From positions 51,988,436 through 52,052,435 of the forward strand of contig CM044956.1 in assembly GCA_024516035.1 (NCBI GenBank): a stretch of DNA of 64,000 nt, given 5' to 3'. Under the pieces are notes generated by a model. It saw only the letters and a list, made by a program, of their open reading frames with translations. It was not told where the DNA came from and did not search any database. The position numbers were made by a program, and so were the translations under genes. This document shows positions 47,122-57,100 of the stretch, piece after piece; positions within the stretch are counted from its first letter, which is position 1, and each line of letters begins with the position of its first letter. The stretch comes from Bactericera cockerelli. Taxonomy: Eukaryota; Arthropoda; Insecta; Hemiptera; Triozidae.

Positions 47122-47685
47122 CAGGGTGCGGCGCGGTTATGTCCCCTTTTGAATATTCGATAAAAAAAAAGGCTGTCAGTCTTACCTGATGCTTGTTGTT
47201 GAATTGTCATCTAGAAATATGTAAGGTTTGATTTTATCTAGTTTTGAAGAGTACACCATTCAAATGACGACCGTCATTGTCGACACATTGCTGAAGGCGA
47301 TTTCTAAAGTTTCGCTCTACTTTTTCCAACATTGCGACAGGTATACGGTCTATTTCACGGCGAATGTTGTGTTTTAACTCTTCAAATGTTCTTGGAAGAT
47401 CATTGTAAACTTTCGATTTGAGGTAACCCCACAAGAAAAAATCACAGGGAGCTAAATCCGGGGATAGCGCTGGCCAAGGAAGGTCACCTCTTAAACAAAT
47501 CTCAAAATAACTCTCCACGCAATAAGCTTTCTGTTGCTTTGATAAAATCATTTTGACAACTGAGCTAAATTGAATTGAAAAAATTAGTAGTTTGTGCATC
47601 TTCTAACTTTGTTTGAACTTGTCTAATTAGAAGTGCGGCTTTACACTGAGCGATTCAAAATAGGACATAACCGAGCCGCACCCTG
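47122..47685 (-). mobile_element. Tc1/mariner-type transposon, internally deleted
   Basis: Terminal inverted repeats of about 24 bases (cagggtgcggcgcggttatg at the left, its near-complement ending at 47,685). The left end follows TA. Inside, the minus strand keeps the C-terminal half of a transposase. At 564 bases it is less than half the usual ~1.3 kb. It is inserted in the palindrome-ended repeat running 46,856-47,745. Confidence 0.88.
47234..47599 (-). pseudogene. mariner-like transposase C-terminal remnant
   Basis: The minus strand encodes [19 protein letters not shown], containing the last catalytic acidic region of this transposase class, then a family-typical C-terminal helix region ending LNGVLFKTR. 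The N-terminal DNA-binding domain and the first catalytic aspartates are absent. Not active. Confidence 0.88.
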
Positions 47686-47865
47686 CATATACAATATGAA
47701 CCATTCACGAGGAAGTATTGTGTCCATTATTGGCAGTGTATTGTCTTCTTATACAATCCCACTTTTGTAATGTGAGGTACAAATATTCAGGAGCATAAGG
47801 CCAGATATATGTTCGTCATTTTCCCTAAGGATCATGCGGGATATTTTGTTTTAAAATACAAGTAT

Positions 47866-47950
47866 GTTTTCCTGGTGTGTCTGCCCGCCCGCATTCCCTG
47901 TGGCTTCAGTCAGCTGTTCATGGCGGATGTGCCAGACCACTGGTGCAATG
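47866..47950 (+). pseudogene. Broken duplicate of SLC22 exon 1 (TM1 part)
   Basis: This stretch repeats the exon-1 coding for [11 protein letters not shown]...[12 protein letters not shown] with few changes and an in-frame 9-base deletion (CAF lost). It has no acceptor and no exon start, and continues directly into the non-coding segment that is copied again at 49,930-50,375. It is read as a fragment of a local segmental duplication, not as a functional exon. Confidence 0.8.
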
Positions 47951-47951
47951 T

Positions 47952-48398
47952 TTGCATCTCCATTCTCAAGTCTTTTCAAGAGAATCCCTATACATTTCTT
48001 CGTTGATGAGAACACCTAATTCTTTGTCATACAGCTTTTGATATAAAAGTTATCATATTTGTGTTAATCACTTTTGTGATATCACAACTATTCAAACTCT
48101 CTTTACTAAATCCACGCTGAAACCGGGACTTAAACTACCGACCTCCAGGTTACAAGTCCGCCGCCTTATCGATCAAGCTACTGAGGGCGGTAGATTTTGA
48201 TATGAGTACCTACATAAATTTTGTTGGTTTGATTGCTTTTAAGAAATCCATCTATTTTTGCAGTAGGCAATAGAAAAATAATCGTTAGCAGGATAATGAT
48301 ACATCACATAGCGAAACTAATGAAGCCCAATGTCATTTCATTTTTCCTCAAAAGGGGAAGCCACTTCTTCCAATCTTTTTGAAGATAATTCGAAATAT
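47952..48398 (+). repeat. Segmental duplicate, copy 1 (~445 bp)
   Basis: The block from 'tgcatctccattctcaag' to 'gataattcgaaatat' recurs at 49,930-50,375 with scattered substitutions and a small length difference near the SINE end. Both copies carry the same minus-strand SINE B, so the SINE was present before duplication. Copy 1 follows the broken exon-1 fragment; copy 2 interrupts the 62-bp minisatellite. Confidence 0.85.
48045..48192 (-). mobile_element. SINE B, reverse, in segmental duplicate copy 1
   Basis: Body, B box (gggacttaaactaccgac) and head ending 'gatcaagctactgagggcgg'. Orthologous to the copy at 50,034-50,162 by duplication. Confidence 0.82.
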
Positions 48399-48589
48399 TT
48401 TATAGGATGTAACTATGCACCAGGCTCACCGAGATCGAAGAGCTTTTAATTAAGTATCTAATGCTTCAATTCACTTCACTTGAGCTTCGTAGTATAACCT
48501 GGTAATACCGCAAGTGTGTTGAGTTGTCGTCCAGCAGATGATGTTATAAATAATTAATTTCATATTTAATGTAGAATACAATAATTATA

Positions 48590-48850
48590 ATAACTCTCTT
48601 TAGTGGAAGGTAACCACAATGTGAGGTTAATGCTCATAACATTTTCTACCATCTAATCCTTAGAGTCTGGTTGTATGGCGAATTCCCATGATAAGGAGAA
48701 TAACCAAAGCCAAAAAAAAAACCCCTCAGAGTCTTATTATTATGTGGTTTACAAACCTAAATTTAATGTAGAAAAATTCATACACTGGGTGGGATTAGAA
48801 CCAACAAATTTCTACACTACCTAGATTCCAGAGTACTGCACGTAGGTACC
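48590..48850 (-). mobile_element. SINE D, reverse, with ~55-bp insertion
   Basis: Body interrupted at 'cttagagtct' and restarted at 'ctcagagtcttattatt' (48,726); head degraded beyond 'gggattagaaccaac'. Confidence 0.78.
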
Positions 48851-48976
48851 TATAGCCAAATTTTTGGGTAATGTACACCACTACACCAGTATATTAACAT
48901 TAAATTTATACTCCTAAAAGTCGTAAATGTAAGGAAAGTAAATATACAGGAGTTGAAGTAAACGATCACATTTCAA

Positions 48977-49588
48977 GGATGGCAAAGCCAGCATAGATCT
49001 GGACGAGGTGTTTGATAATGATCCATTTCACATTTCCAGGATGACAAAGTCACCATAGATCTGGACGAGGTGTTTGATAATTATGAATTTCTATTTTCCA
49101 GGATGGCAAAGCCAGCATGGATCTGGACGAGGTGTTTGATAATGATCCATTTCACATTTCCAGGATGGCAAAGCCAGCATAGATCTGGACGAGGTGTTTG
49201 ATAATGATCCATTTCACATTTCCAGGATGGCAAAGCCAGCATGGATCTGGACGAGGTGTTTGATAATGTTCCATTTCACATTTCCAGGATGGCAAAGTCA
49301 CCATGGATCTGGACGAGGCGTTTGATAATGTTCCATTTCACATTTCCAGGATGGGAAAGCCACCATAGATCTGGACGAGGTGTTTGATATTGTTCCATTT
49401 CACATTTCCAGGATGGGAAAGCCAACATGGATCTGGACGAGGTGTTTGATATTGTTCCATTTCACATTTCCAGGATGGGAAAGCCACCATAGATCTGGAC
49501 GAGGTGTTTGATATTGTTCCATTTCACATTTCCAGGATGGGAAAGCCAACATGGATCTGGACGAGGTGTTTGATAATGTTCTATTTCA
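48977..49588 (+). repeat. 62-bp minisatellite built from an SLC22 splice acceptor, main block
   Basis: Ten units start 62 bases apart (48977, 49039, 49101, 49163 ... 49535). Each unit has the intron end 'catttccag', then the first ~36 exon bases of SLC22 exon 1 (gatggcaaagcc..catggatctggacgaggtgtt), then 'tgataatgatccatt'. Copies differ by a few bases (atagat/atggat, ggcaaa/gggaaa). The unit is not a multiple of three, so it is not a coding repeat. Confidence 0.92.
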
Positions 49589-49789
49589 AAGGGTTGGGTG
49601 GAAGAGATTGCCACAGGCAATAACCCCGCCCTTTAGGTAGGACATTATTGTTATTTTCTTTTTTTACTTATTTATTTTATCATTTGTTTGTTTGTTTGTT
49701 TTTTTTTTTTTTCTTTTCTTTTCTTTTCTTTTCTTAATTTTATACTGTTACCTGTACTTTGTCCTCCTAATAATGCTTAAAAAAAAAAA
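49588..49789 (+). mobile_element. Retroelement 3' tail with hairpin (family T) in the minisatellite
   Basis: Begins 'aagggttgggtggaagagattgcc', has the stem-loop attgcc-acaggcaat, 'ctttaggtaggacatt', a T-rich stretch and 'tgtcctcctaataatgc' before an A10 run. Fragments of the same tail occur at 10,693-10,760, 10,790-10,835, 10,888-10,948, 26,008-26,055 and 42,690-42,850 (reverse). Likely a LINE 3' UTR or a SINE sharing it. Confidence 0.7.
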
Positions 49790-49795
49790 TCACAT

Positions 49796-49929
49796 TTCCA
49801 GGATGGCAAAGCCACCATGGATCTGGACGAGGCGTTTGATAATGTTCCATTTCACATTTCCAGGATGGCAAAGCCAACATGGATCTGGACGAGGTGTTTG
49901 ATAATGATCCATTTCACATTTCCAGGATG
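49796..49929 (+). repeat. 62-bp minisatellite, second block
   Basis: Two full units and a partial one continue the array after a retroelement-tail insertion (49,588-49,789) and stop where the 445-bp duplicated block begins. Confidence 0.9.
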
Positions 49930-50375
49930 GTTGCAACTCCATTCTCGATTCTTTTCAAGAGAATCCCTATACATTTCTTCATTGATGAGAAGACCTAATT
50001 CTTTGTCATACAGCTTTTGATATGAAAGTTATCATATTTGTGTTAATCACTTTCGTGATATCACAACTACTCAAACTCACTTTACTAAATCTACGCTGAA
50101 ACCGGGACTTAAACCACCGACCTCCAGGTTACAAGTCCGCCGCCTTATCGATCAAGCTACTGATTTTGATATGAGTATTGAGTACCTTGATAAATTCTGT
50201 TGGTTTGAATGCTTTTAAGAAAAACCAACTAGTTTTACAGTAGGCAATAGAAACATATAATCGTTAGCAGGATGATGATATATCACATAGCGAAACTAAT
50301 GAAGGTCAATGTCATTTCATTTTTCCTCAAAAGGGGAAGCAACTTCTTCCAATCTTTTTGAAGATAATTCGAAAT
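49930..50375 (+). repeat. Segmental duplicate, copy 2, inside the minisatellite
   Basis: This is the second copy of the 47,952-48,398 block. Its left junction cuts a 62-bp unit after 'ggatgg' and its right junction resumes in the middle of another unit at 'ctggacgagg', so the block sits inside the array. Confidence 0.85.
50034..50162 (-). mobile_element. SINE B, reverse, in segmental duplicate copy 2
   Basis: Same insertion as at 48,045-48,192, duplicated together with its flanks; the last few head bases are lost. Confidence 0.82.
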
Positions 50376-50718
50376 ATCTGGACGAGGTGTTTGATAATAA
50401 TCCATTTCACATTTCCAGGATGGCAAAGCCACCATAGATCTGGACGAGGCTTTTGATAATGTTCCATTTCACATTTCCAGGATGGCAAAGCCAGCATGGA
50501 TCTGGACGGGGCGTTTGATAATGATCCATTTCACATTTCCAGGATGGGAAAGCCAGCATGGATCTGGACGGGGCGTTTGATAATGATCCATTTCACATTT
50601 CCAGGATGGCAAAGCCAGCATAGATCTGGACGATTTGTTTGATAATGATGAATTTCACATTTCCAGGATGGCAAAGCCACCATAGATCTGGACGAGGTGT
50701 TTGATAATGATCCATTTC
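50376..50718 (+). repeat. 62-bp minisatellite, third block next to the real exon
   Basis: A partial unit and five full units (starting 50418, 50480, 50542, 50604, 50666) run up to the SINE at 50,719. The last unit is split by that SINE; its right half is the true acceptor and exon 1 at 50,926 onward. The array is therefore continuous with the functional exon. Confidence 0.9.
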
Positions 50719-50925
50719 ACTGTCCGGTAGCTCAGTGGTAAAGACGGCACTCTGTGAATCCAAAGATTCCAGAGGTCGTGGTTCGAAACCCAGCCGGGAC
50801 ATGACATGTTATCCTCCCATTTGGGGTTTTTACCACATAATAATACGTCTTGAGCTTACTGCTGGAATAATGGAACTTAATAGTCCTAATCGGGCAGTGT
50901 AAATAAGGCGATATTATTATTATTA
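50719..50925 (+). mobile_element. SINE E (tRNA head) at the SLC22 exon 1 acceptor
   Basis: Head ccggtagctcagtggtaaagac (A box) and B box gtggttcgaaaccca, with partly pairing acceptor ends (tgtccgg / ccgggaca). The body ends in (ATT)n at 50,911-50,925, running directly into 'tccag', the acceptor of exon 1. The flanking sequence is a split 62-bp minisatellite unit. Confidence 0.85.
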
Positions 50926-50932
50926 TTTCCAG

Positions 50933-51160
50933 GATGGCAAAGCCACCATGGATCTGGACGAGGTGTTCCCGGTGGTGGGGGAGTTTGGCAAGTACCAGAA
51001 GCTGCTGCTGTTCCTGGTGTGTCTGCCCGCCTGCATTCCCTGTGGCTTCTGTGCCTTCAGTCAGCTGTTCATGGCGGATGTGCCGGCCCACTGGTGCCGG
51101 GTGCCGCAGCTCATGCATCTGAGTGTGGAGGAGAGGAGGAGGATGGCCATCCCTAGCCTG
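50933..51160 (+). CDS. SLC22 transporter, first visible coding exon
   Basis: The acceptor is tttccag at 50,926-50,932 and the donor is CTG|gtgagg at 51,160/51,161, leaving phase 0. The exon encodes the cytoplasmic N-terminus, TM1 ([16 protein letters not shown]) and the start of the extracellular loop (MADVPAHWC, the usual HWC motif). In frame, DGKAT precedes the Met at 50,948. The polypyrimidine tract before the acceptor is largely supplied by the (ATT)n tail of a SINE inserted at 50,719-50,925. A minisatellite made from copies of this exon's first 36 bases and its acceptor lies just upstream, and a broken partial copy of its TM1 part lies at 47,866-47,950. Confidence 0.88.
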
Positions 51161-54100
51161 GTGAGGAGAAACAATAATAATAACACTTTTTATTGGAGGA
51201 AGATTTCGCAGCCGTACCGGCGCCTAGTTCACTTTTTAGTATTATACTAATCCAAAGTGTCATGATGCTGACCTTCAAATAATAATAATAACAACACGCT
51301 TTAGTGGAAGGTAACCACCAGGCAAGGTTAATGCTCGAAGCATCTAGCACCTAACCCTCAGAGTCTTGTTATTATGTGGTCACACACACAAACCAATTTG
51401 TACTTTACTTAAAGCAAACTCTTGAATTTTCTCTGATAATCTGAAAGACCCATGATACATGGGTCCATCTGAGGATTTAACGATATTTTATCATATAAAG
51501 CAAATTTGAAAAGCATCGGTTATGGAGTTTTGGAAATACAAGGGTACGTTAGTTATAAAATCTCAAAATTGCCAAGTGTTTATAATGTGAACCAATCACG
51601 AGGAAATATTGTGTCCATAATTGGCAGCGTTTTTTTTCTATGAAGATCATGAGTAACTTTGTAATACTTGCTTTTGTAGGATTGACACTGAACAGTTAGA
51701 CCCTAGAAATTTTACATTTTGCACAAAAAAAATCTAAACTATTTTCAACCCATTTTAGAAATATTTGAGGTGAAAAGTTGACTTTGACCTTAATCTGAAA
51801 GAGCGGAGGAGTTTTCGCTATGGGAATTTGTTGAAAATTCCAATGTAAACATGACCTTTAAATATTTTTATCCTTTATTTCAATGGCTTAGGTAGAAAAT
51901 CAGTGCAGGTTTTCAAATGATGAACGTTATAACCGTAATTTCCCCTCTAAAGCAAACAGAAACCTATTTATTCTATGTGCGAATTATACAGAATGTTTCT
52001 GAAATTATCGCAAATATTGATACCATAGGTTCCCTGAGTCAAATGAGCATGGGTCAACTTAACTAGGGCTCAGACATTAACTCTAACGGAGCTGGGCCAA
52101 CCCCACCAAACTTTAGTTGGTATTAAAATTCGAAAAATAATAAAATTATTAAATTTGAATTCATATTGACTTCATTTTTTGCGTCTCCAATTGTACGTGT
52201 TCTTATTTAGTGAGAATTAATGACTTTTAACCAAATCAGGGGCAGAGTAATTATGGGAAGGGGTCTTGAAATTAAAATGGCCAGAACTTTTTGGTGCTTA
52301 TTTTTGCTTATTTTCTGATATTTTGAATTATGTCATGCTGTCTACAATGAGTTTTGCTACGGAAAAGGCTGGTATAGCCACTGTCCACTGTCTCAAACAA
52401 AGCGTTCTCACCTTGTAAATTCACAAAAAGCAATCGTAGGAAAAAAAACACTGCCAATTATGGACACAATACTTCCTCGTGATTGCTTCACATTTTAACC
52501 ACGTGCCAATTTTGAGATTTTATACTAAATTACTTGTATCTCCGAAACGGCTGAACCGATTTTCTTCAAATTTATTTTATATGGTAGAATATCGTTTTTT
52601 CTACAATCTGAATTCCACAAAAAATTCTGTATAGGCAAGTCGTGTTCCTTATTTTTTTACTTTTTTGTCAAAAATTTCGGATTTTCTTAAATATCAGAGT
52701 CTTATAATTAATTTAAAAATAAATATAAATAACCTATGTCAAACAATAATATGCATATTCTTACAAAATTTCATCAAAATCGGGTGTACCGTTCACGAGA
52801 TATAAGCGTTTAAGTAAAAAGTTAGTGGTCAGGCGCATGGTCTCTTTCACCCAGAACCACTGGTATGAATTCGATGAATTTAAAATGGGACCATCTACAG
52901 AATGTCTCCTAGATGTGTGCAAAATTTCATCAAAATCGGTCGAGTAGTTTCCGAGATTTGCGCGTTACAAGGAATCGTTTTAACAGACCGACAGACAGAC
53001 CGACAGACGACAGACGGACACAAAACCAAATTTACTCAGTAGGTTATGAAACGTCCAGAAATATGAAAAAAATTGAAATCGGAGCAAAAAAATATTTTTA
53101 TTTTACAAAAACGAACACAATACTTCCGATTTCTAATATTAGAAATTTCTCGGAAGTAAAATATCGAACTATGGTATGTTAAATCTAACGTCCAGTCCTT
53201 ACCTAAAATACTGGGCAAAAAAAATTGTTCAATGACAGCCTCGAACCCACGACCACTGGAAATGTAGGCTAGCATCTTAATAACCCACATTTCTAGACTA
53301 TATTTTTAAGAAATACTTGATTTTATTTATCAATTCGGCTTATTTTCTGCTTATTTACCAGTCATTAAAAAAACAAACGCTTTGATCTGTTCAGGAGGTT
53401 TTTTTCACAATGGCTCCCTCCTTAGTGCCTTATTTTAGACCTAGCTCCATTGTAGTCCATTTCTGACTCCCAGTTGTATAGAGTTGACCAATGCTTACCT
53501 AGGGTAGGGAACCTATGGTTTCAAAATATTTGTACTCATTTCAGAAACTGAGAAACACCCTGCATAGATACTACGTGCCGACCACAAAATGAATAGTAGA
53601 ACATAAAGTACGAACATTGAAAGCGTATTACCTTTAATATTTCAGAGAGAACACGTACTGGGGAATACAGAGCAATGCGTTTATCTATTGGCGAATGTTC
53701 ACAGTGACGGTGGACTCAATGTATATACCCTTATTCCCCGCTGTCTACACATCATGTTTGATGTGTGTTGTATCACAATCCCTGATGTGAATTCTAGCTT
53801 TCAATACTTCAATACTTCAATTCAAAATATTTGTACTCATTTCAGAAACTGAGAAACACCCTGCATAGAAACTACGTCCCGACCACAAAATGAATAGTAG
53901 AACATAAAGTACGAACATTGAAAGCGTATTACCTTTAATATTTCAGAGAGAACACGTACTGGGGAATACAGAGCAATGCGTTTATCTATTGGCGAATGTT
54001 CACAGTGACGGTGGACTCAATGTATATACCCTTATTCCCCGCTGTCTACACATCATGTTTGATGTGTGTTGTATCACAATCCCTGATGTGAATTCTAGCT

Positions 54101-57100
54101 TTCAATACTTGAATAGTTCGTAAATAACTAAATACCTTTAAATGTAAAGTTCTACATATTCAAAGGATTTATGTGGCATTAATAGTACACCAACGCCTTA
54201 TAAATCCTTTATTAGATCGCCATAAATACACTCGGAACAAACCCTTTTTCATTCATTGCACTGACGGACCTCAATAACCTGATCAATAAGGCGGTGGAAG
54301 ACGGACTTGTAATCGAAGGTCGGTGGTTCAAGTCCCAAGTTAAGCAAAGATTTAGTAAAGGGAGTTTGAGTTACATGTGATATTACGATTGTGAGCACAA
54401 ATATGATACGAGTCTGGCTGGGGGACGTTAAACAGGGTGAAGATCAGTGTCTCGCTAGAGGACTATAAACAGAGAACAGACTAGCCAGGCTAGCTTGCAG
54501 TTTCCTAAAGGTTCAATGGCTTATAAAGCAAAGTCCAAGTCCTCATGATGGTTGATCGCACATAGAAAAATTCAGGACGAGCCAACTTTGAAATAAAGTT
54601 GGCTGGAGACCATCACTCACCCCTCCAGCTGTAGCCAAGCTGGTTACAACAACAACAAAATATATGATAACTTTTTCATTCATTGCACTGTTTCCCTACG
54701 TAAGGTCTCACCGGGAAACGCCTCCCAGTACGATCAGTGCCGGAGGTATGCCATCAACTGGACGGAGGTGCTGAGCTACTCAGTGGACGTGGTGCGGGAG
54801 GTGGGAGCGGTCACCTCCAACCTGTCCTGGATAGAGGAGACGCGGGCGGAAGTGGGCAACTCGTCCTGGGGTCTGGAACCCTGTGTGGATGGATGGGAGT
54901 ATGATGTGACGTCACCCAACACCTCCATTGTCGTCGATGTGAGTCAGTAAAACGAATTTTCGTTCCATCATACCAATGTAAATAGTTTATACTATGGCTA
55001 ACTTTTGTAAAGTCAACACCTGTATTATGTAATTGATAGTTATATTTTTACAATATATAAAACACTTCTCCAAGGACATCTTCCCGAGGCAGTGTGCTCA
55101 GCACTGAGGCAACATTACCTCTCTGAACAGCGATACTAAGCCGTTGCCTGAAATATTCCCCGGCGCGTCTGTCCTTCGTCTCAAGGACTAAAGTTTTGGA
55201 TATGCTGCTTTGGAAATACAACATTTCCAAAGCACTTGGCCCAAAGCACACCTGTATTGTACTGCACTCTAAATAAAAATATACCTATATACTTATACTT
55301 ATGGCCGGGTCGAGATGCGCCCGCCAGGTTCCTACTCAAGTAGATTTATTTCCTTACATGTTCATTTGTAGCATTACCCAATATGGGTGTTTACAATGGT
55401 CAACAATATACGATACATCTTAATATATAAATGTCAAAGTCACTGACTGACTGACCACTGACTGATCATCGCTCTACAGCCCAAACCGTAAGTCCTAGGA
55501 AGCTGAAATTTGGTAGGTAGCTTTGTCTTATAGTCTAGATGTGCAATAAGACGGGATTTTTCGAAATTCCCACTACAACACCTGCCATTGGCGAAAAAGG
55601 ATTTTTTGCTTTCACGGCCATGCCTCGGCCCGCAAAGCGGGCCACAGCCCGCTAGTAAGAAATAACAGTAAGATGAGAATGAGAATGAATGAAGCTTTAT
55701 GATTCAATAGTGAAGACAACGTTGCTGTATGGCGCGGAAGTGTGGGGTCATAGATACGTGGATGTTATAGAGAAATGTCAATCTCAGATGCTCAAGTCAG
55801 TCTACTGTCTACCAAGATGCACACCCGGATACATGCTCAGGCTGGAGATGGGCGTGGCCAAGCTGTCCTTCCATGTTTTCAGGCAGATGGTGGAATGGTG
55901 GATTCGACTTCTGGCAATGTCGCAAACTCGATACCCTAAAATCTGTTATGACCAACTGAGAGAACAAGATCTTAGGTCCAGCAATGTTCAAAAGTATAAT
56001 TGGGTGACAATGTTAAAAATAAAATTGGTACAGTTAGGATTTGCAGATATATGGGAAGCTCAAAGTCTGGAATTAATAAAATCTCGTAAGTTAGATATCT
56101 ATAGCACTTTCTATAATGAACTAATTAATGATGACTGGGAAAGCTTACAGGTCTCGAGTTATGGAGGACATTTAAATAATTTAAAACTTCAGTTGGCTAC
56201 CTATCAACCTGGAGTAGCATTTCCATCCCCATACCTTCTAAATAATATGCCCATAATTAAACTTAGGACTATAGCACAGTTACGTCTTGCAGGAAAAGTG
56301 GTAAAAATATATTTAAATGGTATGATGTATGAGTGGGATCAGAATGAAATGTGTACAAATTGTGAGCTTGGGCAGCTTGAATCTTTTAATCACTTTTTTA
56401 AACAGTGTTCCTTATATGAACAATTTAGGGAAGTTTATATTAGAGCATTATTACAAGCTCATAATAACGAAATTACTTCGCTCCTGAATACAGAGAATAG
56501 ATCGGATATAAGTAAAATATTTGGTTATGTGCAGGCAGCTTTGAGGATTCGTTCTTTTATCAGAAATGAATAAATGAATGATAAATAATTATGTTGAGTG
56601 GAATAGTAACTTAGTAACTTTGTTAGTTTAATTTGTTTTTACTATATTTTTGTAAACAAAATGCAAGGGCCATAATGTTATTTTTAATATTTACTTTTTT
56701 ATTCTTTCTTATTTTAATTATTTTTAAGCTCATTTGAAATTATTCATAGTCTTATTGCCAACCATTGTAACAAAATTTGATTGTATTACAAATAAAATTT
56801 ATCTATCTATCTATCTAAGATGAGAATGTCAATAATTAAGATCATGTGATCAATTTCCACCAATCTCAAAGCTACAAAGTCATTACGTGACCTTAATCTA
56901 CAGGAGCAGGGAACTGAAAGGTGCTTCTCGACACGGCCGTAAGGGAGTTTAAACTAAGGGAGTTTACATTCCATTCGCTGGAATCATACTAGCCTCCAGT
57001 CTGGGTAGGGTCGAAAATGTCAATATCAATATACTGACATCAAAACTGCACATTATTTCTTGGTATTTGTTGTTGAAACTGTTGGGCGATGGGCAGATGA

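Larger units (their letters stand above)
46856..47745 (+). mobile_element. Family P repeat, copy interrupted by the 47,122 mariner
   Basis: Starts with 'acttccgagaaatttctaat' and resumes after the mariner with 'cattcacgaggaagtattgtg..ttggcagtgt' at about 47,703-47,745. Confidence 0.75.
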
